DNA from: an uncultured Collinsella sp.
GTDB lineage: Bacteria > Actinomycetota > Coriobacteriia > Coriobacteriales > Coriobacteriaceae
NCBI GenBank assembly: GCA_900541785.1
Contig: UQKY01000020.1
Span: 1 to 33,944 of the forward strand
Direction: 5' to 3'
Length of the DNA stretch: 33,944 nucleotides
Positions 1 to 6,986 of the stretch are shown in pieces; position 1 is the first letter of the stretch; every line of letters starts with the position of its first letter. The position numbers were made by a program, and so were the translations under genes. Under the pieces are notes generated by a model. That model was not told where the DNA came from. It saw only the letters and a program-made list of their open reading frames with translations, and ran no database searches.

Positions 1-169
1 TAGCTAAGATGCGGCATGCGGTCTGTTCACTCCTCGAAGTTCTTAGCGGAGATAATTCGAGCTGCAGCTGCGATTTACTTGCGATGGCGGTTGAGCCGCA
101 ACCCAGTTTTTATTAGATCTCGAACCCTATACTCGATGTTCGCTTCGTTCATTGAGTTACCCTTTGCAT
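1..169 (+). other. Upstream region of nrdG, no gene seen
   Basis: No convincing coding region or promoter is visible here. The stretch holds a short palindrome (AGCTGCAGCT near 61-70) and a weak stem (GCGG/CCGC near 87-99) followed by five T, which might be the tail of a terminator for a gene lying before the window. An in-frame TTG at 152 could extend the following nrdG reading frame, but it has no ribosome binding site and would translate through the hairpin at 170-253. Confidence 0.3.
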
Positions 170-253
170 GAGGCCGGGACATATCGTCCCGCCCGCAGTT
201 TCGCAGGCCGAAGGCCGAGAATGTTTGAGGACGGGATGATATGTCCCGGCCTC
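170..253 (+). repeat. 22-bp inverted repeat (hairpin) directly before the nrdG ribosome binding site
   Basis: Arms at 170-191 and 232-253 pair over all 22 positions. The only imperfection is one G·U pair (186/237), tolerated in plus-strand RNA but an A·C mismatch in RNA from the other strand. The 40-nt loop contains a smaller GGCC/GGCC hairpin. The right arm runs into CTCCCGGGAG (251-260), whose GGGAG is the probable Shine-Dalgarno of nrdG, so the hairpin and the ribosome binding site compete for the same bases. It may be a cis-regulatory RNA structure or a copy of a genus-specific palindromic repeat; only one copy is in this window. Confidence 0.75.
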
Positions 254-268
254 CCGGGAGAGTTACCT

Positions 269-850
269 ATGAACTACGCGAACATTAAGTATTTCGACAT
301 TGCTGATGGGGAAGGCGTTCGTACTTCTCTGTTTGTGAGCGGGTGCCGTCGTGGGTGCAAGAACTGCTTTAACTCTGTCGCGTGGGACTTTGCTGCGGGT
401 GAGCCGTTCGACCGTGCCGTCGAGGACAAGATTATCGAGAGTCTCGACCATCCCTTTATTGATGGCCTGACGATTCTGGGCGGCGAGCCTATGGAGCCCG
501 AGAATCAGGTGGGGCTTGTTGACTTTATCGAACGCGTGCGTGCGGCCTATCCCGCGGGGTCGGGCAAGACCATTTGGTGCTTTACCGGCGACGTGCTCGA
601 GGAGCTTATGCCGGGTGGCCGTCATCATACCGAGGTGACGAACCGTATCCTGGCCTGCCTCGACATGTTGGTGGACGGCCCGTTCGTTCAGGATCTGTAC
701 GATATCTCATTGCGCTTTAGGGGCTCGAGTAACCAGCGTGTGATCGATATGAACGCCACGCGCGCCCGTGCCGAGCGTGAGAACGTTGCGCTTTGCGACG
801 CCGTGGAGCTTTGGCGGGACGATCCGGTCTATTCGACCCATACTATGTAG
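269..850 (+). CDS. nrdG: Anaerobic ribonucleoside-triphosphate reductase activating protein (NrdG)
   Basis: Radical-SAM activase that uses a 4Fe-4S cluster and S-adenosylmethionine to generate the glycyl radical on class III ribonucleotide reductase (NrdD), giving dNTPs without oxygen. The 193-residue protein has the cluster motif CRRGCKNC (Cys26, Cys30, Cys33), with a variant CX3CX2C spacing normal for this family, followed by the GGEP motif of the SAM-binding region. Start ATG 269 is chosen because GGGAG lies eight bases upstream and homology begins at once (MNYANIKYFD); an upstream TTG at 152 would add 39 residues read through a hairpin. The partner nrdD is not in the window and may lie just before it. 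folE follows after 66 bases in the same direction. Confidence 0.93.
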   Translation: MNYANIKYFDIADGEGVRTSLFVSGCRRGCKNCFNSVAWDFAAGEPFDRAVEDKIIESLDHPFIDGLTILGGEPMEPENQVGLVDFIERVRAAYPAGSGKTIWCFTGDVLEELMPGGRHHTEVTNRILACLDMLVDGPFVQDLYDISLRFRGSSNQRVIDMNATRARAERENVALCDAVELWRDDPVYSTHTM

Positions 851-916
851 CTTGTGGCCGATGCCAAAGGGCGTGGTACCATAGCGCGAACGCAAAATCG
901 GAAAAGTGAGGCCCAG

Positions 917-1474
917 ATGGTCGATCAGGAAAAAGTCGAGGCCGCCATTAAGCTGTTGCTTGAGGGCATAGGCGAGGACCCAACTCGTGAGGGCCTGCTG
1001 GAGACCCCGGCGCGCGTTGCCCGTATGTATGGTGAGATCGCCGGCGGTATGGACCAGAGTGCCGAGGAGCACCTGTCCAAAACCTTTGCCGTCGCTTCGA
1101 ACGATTTGGTTATCGAGCGCGACATTACGTTCTACTCGCTGTGCGAGCACCATCTGCTGCCGTTTTATGGCAAGGCCGCCATTGGCTATATCCCTAACGG
1201 TCGGGTGGCTGGGCTTTCCAAACTCGCCCGCACGGTTGAGGTTTATGCCCGCCGTCTGCAGCTGCAGGAGCAGCTGTGTGCGCAGGTTGCCGATGCCCTC
1301 ATGGAATATCTTGCTCCCCAAGGGGCGATTGTGCTGATGGAAGCCGAGCACATGTGCATGACGATGCGCGGCGTGCAAAAGCCCGGCACCAAGACCGTGA
1401 CGCTCGCTCGCCGCGGCGTCTTTGAGACTGATCCCGCGCTCGAGGAGCGGTTCTTTAGGATGCTGGGCCGTTAG
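917..1474 (+). CDS. folE: GTP cyclohydrolase I (FolE)
   Basis: Converts GTP to 7,8-dihydroneopterin triphosphate, the first step of tetrahydrofolate synthesis; cytoplasmic and decameric in the family. The 185-residue protein is of usual length. The zinc site is intact: Cys76 and His79 in SLCEHHLLPF and Cys147 in EAEHMCMTM, with the conserved RGVQKPGT segment after it. ATG 917 is preferred over GTG 854 because GTGAGG precedes it at suitable distance and the family starts here. It begins a three-gene cluster with an HD-domain protein and folB; the HD gene starts one base after the folE stop. folP and folK are absent from this cluster. Confidence 0.95.
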   Translation: MVDQEKVEAAIKLLLEGIGEDPTREGLLETPARVARMYGEIAGGMDQSAEEHLSKTFAVASNDLVIERDITFYSLCEHHLLPFYGKAAIGYIPNGRVAGLSKLARTVEVYARRLQLQEQLCAQVADALMEYLAPQGAIVLMEAEHMCMTMRGVQKPGTKTVTLARRGVFETDPALEERFFRMLGR

Positions 1475-1475
1475 C

Positions 1476-2057
1476 ATGAGGGTCGTCAACGACTTTACAT
1501 CGAAGACCGATGAGGGGACGTCGCGTCGCGGCTTTATGGCTTCGGGCCTGACTCCCTTTGGTGCCATGCCTCGCATTGATTACATTTGTGCCAACGGGCT
1601 GTTCCGTCGGCACCTGGGCAACATTGCACAGTTGGAATCGGGGCGCATCTTCTGCCGCCACGGTATTGATCATCTTCTCGATGTCGCTCGCATTATGTGG
1701 ATCAAGAATCTTGAGGAACAGCTCAAATTTGACCGCGAGGTCATCTACGCCACGGCACTTCTTCACGATATCGGCAAAGATGAACAGTATGAATCGGGTA
1801 TATCCCATGATGTTGCAAGCGAACGCGTCGCTGATGCGATTCTCGGCGGCATGCCCGATGATGTGGCGTTTGAGCCGGCCGATGCCGCAGCCATTAAGAC
1901 GGCCATTCTGGGCCATCGAAAGCTGCGCGTGAACAGCCAACCGCTTGAGCGTCTGCTCTATGCAGCCGACAAAGCGTCGCGCGCCTGCTTTGCATGCCCC
2001 GCGCGCAATGCTTGCAACTGGAGCGATGATAAAAAGAACCTGTCGATTCGCGTGTAG
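1476..2057 (+). CDS. HD-domain hydrolase in folate cluster
   Basis: Predicted metal-dependent phosphohydrolase of the HD superfamily, 193 residues. HD ligands are visible: His66 in the RHGIDHLL segment, His97-Asp98 in LLHDIGKDEQY, His111, and Asp165 in LYAADKASR. Three cysteines in CFACPARNACNW (171, 174, 180) near the C-terminus resemble a small metal-binding knuckle seen in related HD proteins of anaerobic Firmicutes. ATG 1476 begins one base after the folE stop, so translation is probably coupled. Its place between folE and folB suggests a step on a pterin intermediate, for instance removal of phosphate from dihydroneopterin triphosphate, which otherwise lacks an enzyme here. That role is inference from position only; the substrate is unknown. 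Confidence 0.8.
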   Translation: MRVVNDFTSKTDEGTSRRGFMASGLTPFGAMPRIDYICANGLFRRHLGNIAQLESGRIFCRHGIDHLLDVARIMWIKNLEEQLKFDREVIYATALLHDIGKDEQYESGISHDVASERVADAILGGMPDDVAFEPADAAAIKTAILGHRKLRVNSQPLERLLYAADKASRACFACPARNACNWSDDKKNLSIRV

Positions 2058-2100
2058 TTAGTTTGCGCGGTCGGGGTTCTAAACGAAGGAGACGATCGCG

Positions 2101-2586
2101 ATGAGCAACAAGAAACTGCCCGAGAATGCAACCAAGACTGAAGGCGCCGAGCTCGCCCGCCGTGGAAGGGGCGAAATATCCACCGCAACGGCGGTGCCCC
2201 ACGTGAGTTATGACGATCTGCGCCATGCTGACCGCATTACTATCGACGGTCTCGAGGTCTTTGCCAACCACGGCGTGTATCCCGAAGAGAATGCGCTGGG
2301 CCAGAAGTTCATCGTGTCCTTGGTGCTCTATGCCGACCTGCGTGCAGCGGGGGAGCACGATAACCTGGACGCTTCGATTGACTACGGCTCGGTGTGCCAC
2401 GATGTCGATGGCTATCTGCGCGAGCATACGTTTAAACTCATCGAGGCGGCAGCCGAGGGTGTGGCCCAGATGCTGTTGCGTCGTTATCCCTTGCTGCTTG
2501 GTGTGCGCATAAAGCTCGATAAGCCGTGGGCGCCCGTCGGTCTTCCCCTGGCAAGCTGCGGCGTCGAGATCGAGCGCGTGCGCTAG
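2101..2586 (+). CDS. folB: Dihydroneopterin aldolase (FolB)
   Basis: Cleaves 7,8-dihydroneopterin to 6-hydroxymethyl-7,8-dihydropterin and glycolaldehyde in folate synthesis. The 161-residue protein carries FANHGVYPEE with the substrate-binding glutamate (62/63), Tyr95 in DYGSVCHD, and the catalytic lysine Lys141 in KLDKPWAP. Residues 1-40 are an N-terminal extension beyond the usual 120-residue aldolase; it is hydrophilic and unrecognised. GAAGGAG ends about ten bases before ATG 2101. It follows the HD gene by 43 bases and ends six bases before the end of the convergent metallopeptidase gene, so any terminator for this transcript must lie inside that gene. Confidence 0.92.
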   Translation: MSNKKLPENATKTEGAELARRGRGEISTATAVPHVSYDDLRHADRITIDGLEVFANHGVYPEENALGQKFIVSLVLYADLRAAGEHDNLDASIDYGSVCHDVDGYLREHTFKLIEAAAEGVAQMLLRRYPLLLGVRIKLDKPWAPVGLPLASCGVEIERVR

Positions 2587-2592
2587 TCGACG

Positions 2593-3369
2593 CTAGAGCT
2601 TGTTGAGGGGTGGCTGCTTGAGCCGCTGCGACAGGGCTCTATTGTTGGGGCAGTACGTGTCGAGCAGGGCGTGAAACCGCTGATTGTGGCTTGGCTCGAG
2701 CAAGTGGACGAGCTCGTGGGCGACAACCATGTCGAGGCATTCGACGGGGTAGGCGGCGAGCTCGCGCGCGATGCGAATAGCGCCGGATTTAGGTGTGCAT
2801 GAGCCCCAACGCGTTTTCATGCTGCGTACGGAAATGCGGGCCACGTTGACGCCCATTGCGATTTCGTACGCATGCACCATATCGCGCAGCGCTGTGGTGA
2901 CCTCGGAGGCATAGAGCTGGTCGATGTGGGCTTGGAGCTCATCGGACGTTAGGCCGTCGAGGATTGCGTACCGCTTGGCCTGTAGGCGTTCGTCCGATTT
3001 GTCGGCATCCATAAAGCTTGCGAAGGTGGCCTGCTTGGGTCGCGGTGCGGGTGACGCAAAGTTGTGATCGAGTGCGTCCTGTACCGTGATGGGCATGCCC
3101 CAAAGTGCAATGATGGACGAGGGGCTGAGCGGCTCTTGTGCCGTCGCCTGATGTTGCTCGCGCTGGGCAAGTCGACCGATAATCCAGGTGCTGTTGCGCT
3201 TCACAAACGCTTCGATACGCTCGCGGCTGGCGCCGAGCGGTGCGCTGGCGTGGACCTCACCGCTCGATGTGACGCGTAGGTTGAAGTTCTTGACGCGCTT
3301 TTTGGTAACGACGACGGGGATGGATGTGCCATCCGGTCGGGATACGGTAATCGTAAATTGCTGCGTCAA
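2593..3369 (-). CDS. YgjP/SprT-like zinc metallopeptidase (DUF45 family)
   Basis: Predicted cytoplasmic zinc metallopeptidase of the YgjP-type (WSS1/SprT-related) family, 258 residues. The C-terminal half has the family signature KTRWGSC (185-191) and the zinc motif VVAHELVHLL, with His218, Glu219 and His222 as ligands and base, and a third likely ligand His228. The family is thought to act on proteins, but no physiological substrate can be given. I chose TTG at 3369 because GAAGGA lies six bases before it. The ATG at 3402 sits inside a stable hairpin (3393-3426) and has no ribosome binding site. It is probably co-transcribed with the dipeptidase gene upstream, 74 bases away. Confidence 0.82.
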   Translation of the reverse strand: MTQQFTITVSRPDGTSIPVVVTKKRVKNFNLRVTSSGEVHASAPLGASRERIEAFVKRNSTWIIGRLAQREQHQATAQEPLSPSSIIALWGMPITVQDALDHNFASPAPRPKQATFASFMDADKSDERLQAKRYAILDGLTSDELQAHIDQLYASEVTTALRDMVHAYEIAMGVNVARISVRSMKTRWGSCTPKSGAIRIARELAAYPVECLDMVVAHELVHLLEPSHNQRFHALLDTYCPNNRALSQRLKQPPLNKL

Positions 3370-3392
3370 AAGCGGTCCTTCAGGTTGGGGAC

Positions 3393-3426
3393 GGGCCGGC
3401 ATGTCGACCGTTCGGCATGCCGGCCC
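3393..3426 (-). repeat. GC-rich hairpin between dipeptidase and metallopeptidase genes
   Basis: GGGCCGGCATG (3393-3403) is perfectly complementary to CATGCCGGCCC (3416-3426), an 11-bp stem with a 12-base loop. No T-run follows on either strand, so it is not a standard intrinsic terminator. It lies between the dipeptidase stop and the ribosome binding site of the metallopeptidase on the minus strand, where it could limit read-through or set mRNA stability. Confidence 0.6.
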
Positions 3427-3443
3427 GCTCAAGGGACGTGATA

Positions 3444-4457
3444 TTAATAACGCTCAAAGAAGGCAAGCGCATTATCGCTGCAGAGCTTCTGCATCACGGT
3501 CTTGCCAAAGTGCTTGGAGAGCATGTTCTGGAACTCGGGCATCTTGCTGGCATCGGAGAGGAAAGCGGGCACCGTGGCTCCGTCCCAGTCGCCGCCGAGT
3601 GCGATGACGTCCTCGCCGCCCAGGTCGAGCCAGTGCTCGATATGTGCCGCCAGCTGGTCGAAGGTGACGTCTGCGGCGGTCTTGTCGGTTGCGTCGTTGG
3701 AAAGGAACTCGCTGCAGTAGTTGAGGCCGACGATGCCACCCGTGTCGCGAATGGTGCGGAACTGGTCGTCGGTGAGATTGCGCTTGACGCCGCAGACGGT
3801 GCGGGAGTTGGAGTGGCTGGCGACGAAGGGGCGCGTGGCGTGGGCGACAACCTCGTCAAAGCACTCATCGTTGAGGTGGGAGACGTCGAGTACCATGCCG
3901 GCGTGCTCCATCTGCGTAAGTGCCTCGATGCCGGCAGCGGTGAGGCCGGCGTGGGTATCGTGCCCGCTCGCGAGCGGTCCCTGCGCGTTCCAGCTGAGTG
4001 ACGACATAAGCACGCCCAAGCTCTTGAGCACCTCGATCAGCGCGGGGTCCTCGGCAAAGAACGTGGCGTTTTCGATGGTGTGGATGCAAGCGACCTTGCC
4101 GTCCTTGAGCGCGGGGCGAATGTCTGCGGCGCTGCGTACGTTGACCATGCGGTCGTGGTTGAGCATTGCCTGGCCGCTCATATGCGCCATGATCTGCGCC
4201 TGGAAGCGCGCGGCGTGGGCGGTGGGAATCTCGTCGGGGACAAACGTGGCGAAGCACTGTGCCCACGGCGTGTTGCCAATCTTTGCGAGCGAGATGGCGC
4301 AGGCGTTGCCCTCGATGAGATCGAAATCTTGCGGATGTGTTTCGTCGCCGGGGAAATAACCGTCGGTGCCGGCGGTAAAGCGCAGGTCGAGATCGAGTGT
4401 GGCCCAGCCGATGCGGTCAGCGGTGTCGCAGTGAAGGTCAAATACGGGATATGCCAT
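3444..4457 (-). CDS. Membrane-dipeptidase family (peptidase M19) zinc hydrolase
   Basis: Homologue of renal/membrane dipeptidase, which hydrolyses dipeptides at a binuclear zinc centre. The 337-residue protein shows the expected ligands: His9 and Asp11 in FDLHCDTAD, Glu129 in IHTIENAT, His194 in VLDVSHLN, His215 in FVASHSNSR, and an aspartate in ALGGDWDG (290-292). There is no signal peptide, so it should act in the cytoplasm despite the family name. ATG 4457 is preceded by GGAGGAACC; a longer frame starting ten codons earlier lacks such a site. It is divergent from the FKBP gene across 120 bases and probably first gene of a two-gene minus-strand operon. Confidence 0.9.
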   Translation of the reverse strand: MAYPVFDLHCDTADRIGWATLDLDLRFTAGTDGYFPGDETHPQDFDLIEGNACAISLAKIGNTPWAQCFATFVPDEIPTAHAARFQAQIMAHMSGQAMLNHDRMVNVRSAADIRPALKDGKVACIHTIENATFFAEDPALIEVLKSLGVLMSSLSWNAQGPLASGHDTHAGLTAAGIEALTQMEHAGMVLDVSHLNDECFDEVVAHATRPFVASHSNSRTVCGVKRNLTDDQFRTIRDTGGIVGLNYCSEFLSNDATDKTAADVTFDQLAAHIEHWLDLGGEDVIALGGDWDGATVPAFLSDASKMPEFQNMLSKHFGKTVMQKLCSDNALAFFERY

Positions 4458-4490
4458 GGTTCCTCCGGTTGCAGCGTTTCTTTGCAAACT

Positions 4491-4519
4491 GTCATTGAAT
4501 TGTATGACTAGGGTATAGT
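4491..4519 (+). promoter_or_regulatory. Inverted repeat and -10-like box between divergent genes
   Basis: GTCAT (4491-4495) and ATGAC (4504-4508) form an inverted repeat with an eight-base spacer; TATAGT (4514-4519) looks like a -10 element for the FKBP gene. No good -35 is seen at 17 bases, so this may be an activator-dependent promoter or an operator. A GGCGGC/GCCGCC stem (4537-4559) lies in the leader before the FKBP ribosome binding site. Confidence 0.35.
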
Positions 4520-4577
4520 TAGCGCCATATGTTCATGGCGGCCCGCGTTGTGCGCCGCCCTTATTACGGAGGTTACC

Positions 4578-5006
4578 ATGTCCAACCAGGGCAAGAAGGT
4601 CAAGACCCATTATCGCGGCACGCTCGATGACGGCACGCAGTTCGATAGCTCCTACGATCGCGGCGAGCCGCTGGAGTTCACCTGCGGCGCCGGTCAGATG
4701 ATCAAGGGCTTCGACGCCGCTGTTGTCGACATGCAGGTGGGCGAGAAGAAGACCGTGCACATTCCTGCTGCCGATGCCTACGGCGAGCACAATCCCGAGA
4801 TGGTTATTACCTTCCCGGCCGAACAGGTTCCCAACATCGAGCAGATCGAGAAGGGCATGAAGCTTTTCCTGTCCACGCCGAGCGGTATGCCCGTTCCCGC
4901 CGTGGTCATCGACGTAACGCCCGAGGCTGTGACGCTCGACGCCAACCACGAGCTGGCCGGCAAGGACCTCAACTTTGATATCGAGCTCGTCGAGGTCGAG
5001 GGTTAG
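4578..5006 (+). CDS. SlyD-like FKBP-type peptidyl-prolyl isomerase
   Basis: Cis-trans prolyl isomerase and chaperone of the SlyD subgroup, 142 residues, cytoplasmic. The FKBP fold is split: residues 5-70 (YRGTLDDGTQFDSSYDRGEP, GAGQMIKGFD) and 123-142 (NHELAGKDLNFDIELVEV), with the insert-in-flap chaperone domain at about 72-122. The histidine- and cysteine-rich C-terminal tail by which Escherichia coli SlyD binds nickel is absent. ATG 4578 follows GGAGGTTACC. The next gene, a UreE-like protein, starts three bases after the stop, so both are probably translated together. SlyD and UreE are both linked with nickel enzymes, which makes the pairing suggestive. Confidence 0.92.
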   Translation: MSNQGKKVKTHYRGTLDDGTQFDSSYDRGEPLEFTCGAGQMIKGFDAAVVDMQVGEKKTVHIPAADAYGEHNPEMVITFPAEQVPNIEQIEKGMKLFLSTPSGMPVPAVVIDVTPEAVTLDANHELAGKDLNFDIELVEVEG

Positions 5007-5009
5007 AGT

Positions 5010-5588
5010 ATGCCTGAACGCTTGGTTTCGACGACATGCTTGGGAAATCTCAACGATCCGTCCTATGAACTTCTGCTTCGCCGGAAGCTGGGCGGCGTCT
5101 TTGAAGTTGACGATCTGCTGCTCGATTGGGACCAGGCTGATGTATGCGCGTTTGTGGGCGTGACGGAGCTGGGGCGCACGGTCGATGTTCGGCTGGATAC
5201 TGCCGACGGCGGTCGTCTTGCCGATGGCGACGTGCTCGCCATCGACCGTTCGGGCATGGTGCCCGTGGCAGTTGTCGTGCGCTTGCGCAGCGCCGAGGTT
5301 TATTTGGTCGAAGTTGACCGCATGGACCCGATTGCGCTCGCGCATTCGTGCTGGGAGATCGGCAACATGCATGCGCCGCTCTTCCGAGGCGACTCGGACG
5401 AGCATACCGTGCGCATGTATACGACGGTGCAGCCTGTTTTGGGCCGCATGCTCCGGGGTGTCGAGGGTGTTCGGCTCTCGGTGGTCACACGCGAGCTCGA
5501 TGCCAGCCGGCGCTTTGCGTCGAGTGCGGCGGAGGTCGTCGTGAGCATGGCTCCAGACTTTACCATCGTAAAAAAGGTGCGCGGCTAA
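5010..5588 (+). CDS. UreE-like metallochaperone homologue
   Basis: 192 residues with the two-part layout of urease accessory protein UreE: an N-terminal half ending in GGRLADGDVLAIDRSG, and a C-terminal ferredoxin-like metal-binding half containing ALAHSCWEIGNMHAPLF (109-125). This segment matches the UreE pattern A-x3-LGN-x-H-x-P-L, and His121 corresponds to the conserved dimer-interface metal ligand; His112 and His132 are nearby. The His-rich tail of many UreE proteins is missing, as in short UreE forms. No urease genes are in the window. Start ATG 5010 is three bases after the SlyD-like stop. Nickel delivery to another enzyme is a plausible role but is inference. The family match rests on motif recognition of a divergent protein, so moderate confidence. 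Confidence 0.65.
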   Translation: MPERLVSTTCLGNLNDPSYELLLRRKLGGVFEVDDLLLDWDQADVCAFVGVTELGRTVDVRLDTADGGRLADGDVLAIDRSGMVPVAVVVRLRSAEVYLVEVDRMDPIALAHSCWEIGNMHAPLFRGDSDEHTVRMYTTVQPVLGRMLRGVEGVRLSVVTRELDASRRFASSAAEVVVSMAPDFTIVKKVRG

Positions 5589-5670
5589 GCGCGCGTATGC
5601 GCAAGATGGGCTTTAAGGGGCGACCAATCAAGGTCCGTCTTGCTGTTGATAGGAGGCTTTGGGGAAGCAT

Positions 5671-6468
5671 ATGGGTCTTGAGGGAATCAAACTGATTGCA
5701 TGCGATTTGGACGGCACGTTGCTGCATCCGGGGGAGCGCGAGCTGCGTTCCGAGGCCTTTGAGCTTATCGATGAGCTGCATCGTCGCGGTATCGTGTTTA
5801 TGCCGGCGAGTGGCCGTCAATATGCGAGCTTGCGCTACCTGTTTGCCCCGGTGGCCGATGAGCTCACCTATGTATGCGAAAACGGAACCCTGGTGATGAG
5901 CGAGGGGCGTGCCGTTGTCAAGCGCTCTATGGAGCGTAGCCTTGCTATGGCTATCGCGAATGCCGTGGTTGCGTATCCCCATACCGACGTGACCCTTTCG
6001 TGTGAGGGGCACATCTACGCCATGAGCGGTAACGATGCGTTCGTCGACCATTTGCGCTATGTGGTCCACTGCGATGTGGCGGTGGTCGACCGTCCCGAGG
6101 ACATCGACGAGGATGTCATTAAGATTGGCTTCCAGACGCCCGAGGTGGATTATCCGGCAGCCCGGGAGTATTTCGAGCGCCTCTTTAGCGATCGTGTCGA
6201 AGTGATGACGTCGGGAACCGCATGGACGGACTTGATCGGTTTCGGTTCGGGCAAGGGCTCCGCGCTTGCCGATTACGGTCGTGCCCTGGGTATTTCGCCC
6301 GATGAGATGATGGCTTTTGGCGACAATGAGAACGATCGCGACATGCTCAACGTCGTGGGCCATCCCTATCTGATGGAGAGCTGCAACCCCACCATGCGTG
6401 GCGTCAACGACCGCGTCCGTTACGTGCGCACGGTCGAAGAAGAACTGCGCCGTCTACTTGCTGAGTAA
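5671..6468 (+). CDS. HAD-superfamily (Cof-type) phosphatase
   Basis: Cytoplasmic phosphatase of the Cof/YidA type, acting in the family on sugar phosphates or flavin phosphates; the substrate here is unknown. The 265-residue protein has the nucleophile motif DLDGTLL near the start, the second motif threonine/serine region MPASGRQ, a cap domain, the lysine of GKGSALADYG, and the metal-binding GDNENDRDML near residue 215. ATG 5671 is used; GGGGAAG sits just upstream. A TTG at 5659 is also possible but only two bases from AGGAGG. It lies 82 bases downstream of the UreE-like gene and may share its transcript. Confidence 0.88.
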   Translation: MGLEGIKLIACDLDGTLLHPGERELRSEAFELIDELHRRGIVFMPASGRQYASLRYLFAPVADELTYVCENGTLVMSEGRAVVKRSMERSLAMAIANAVVAYPHTDVTLSCEGHIYAMSGNDAFVDHLRYVVHCDVAVVDRPEDIDEDVIKIGFQTPEVDYPAAREYFERLFSDRVEVMTSGTAWTDLIGFGSGKGSALADYGRALGISPDEMMAFGDNENDRDMLNVVGHPYLMESCNPTMRGVNDRVRYVRTVEEELRRLLAE

Positions 6469-6478
6469 ACATTTGGGG

Positions 6479-6534
6479 CATGTCTAAAATCTACTTCTTG
6501 CTGCAAAGTGCGGAAAGGTGGATTTTAAGGCATG
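6479..6534. repeat. Long imperfect hairpin between convergent genes
   Basis: Arms 6479-6494 and 6518-6534 pair over 16 positions with one bulged base (6528) and two U·G pairs; the core is AAAATC/GATTTT. It fills the gap between the convergent HAD and PerR-like genes, so a bidirectional termination role is likely, but no T-run follows the stem on either strand. It may instead be a palindromic repeat of the genome. Confidence 0.5.
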
Positions 6535-6544
6535 TTCCAAACGT

Positions 6545-6925
6545 CTACCGGCAATCGGGGCAGAGACCCTCGAAGATGGTGTAGTGCGACGTGACGTGCC
6601 AGCCGATTTGCTCGGATGCTTTGGCGTCGAGCTGTGCATCGAAGGGGAGTGGTACGTCGATGACGCGGCTGCACGAGGTGCAGATGATATGCGCATGCGG
6701 CTCGACGGTGCGATCGAAGCGGCTGCCGCCCGGCGTCTTGATGGAGAGGATTTCGCCGGCGTCGGCCAAGAGATTGAGATTGCGGTAGACCGTACCGCGG
6801 CTGATTTTGTCATCCTGCGCGCGCACGACGTTGTAGATTTCGTCGGCGGTGGGATGGTTATAGCTTTGGCGCACGGCGTCAAGAACCAGCTTTCGCTGCT
6901 TGGTATTCCTTCTTTGCACCGCCAT
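6545..6925 (-). CDS. PerR-like Fur-family transcriptional repressor
   Basis: Metal-dependent repressor of the Fur family, 126 residues. The N-terminal winged helix contains RGTVYRNLNLLADAGEI. The C-terminal part has two CXXC zinc pairs (Cys82/Cys85 and Cys122/Cys125) and a regulatory site His24, Asp71, His77, His79 and Asp90. Two aspartates at the positions of PerR Asp85 and Asp104 (same spacing to the HxH pair) favour a peroxide-sensing PerR type over Fur, where glutamate is usual. The start has GAGGCGAGG upstream. The AT-rich leader (6940-7000) could hold an autoregulatory box, but I could not place a convincing PerR box. The acylphosphatase gene lies upstream in the same direction. Confidence 0.88.
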   Translation of the reverse strand: MAVQRRNTKQRKLVLDAVRQSYNHPTADEIYNVVRAQDDKISRGTVYRNLNLLADAGEILSIKTPGGSRFDRTVEPHAHIICTSCSRVIDVPLPFDAQLDAKASEQIGWHVTSHYTIFEGLCPDCR

Positions 6926-6986
6926 GCGCCTCGCCTCTTTTCTATTAACGGTCGTAGGTAAATGATACCGTATTTAGCACACAATA

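Noticed and set aside
152..268. N-terminal extension of NrdG from TTG 152
   Set aside because: It would read through the hairpin at 170-253, has no ribosome binding site, and adds residues without family likeness.
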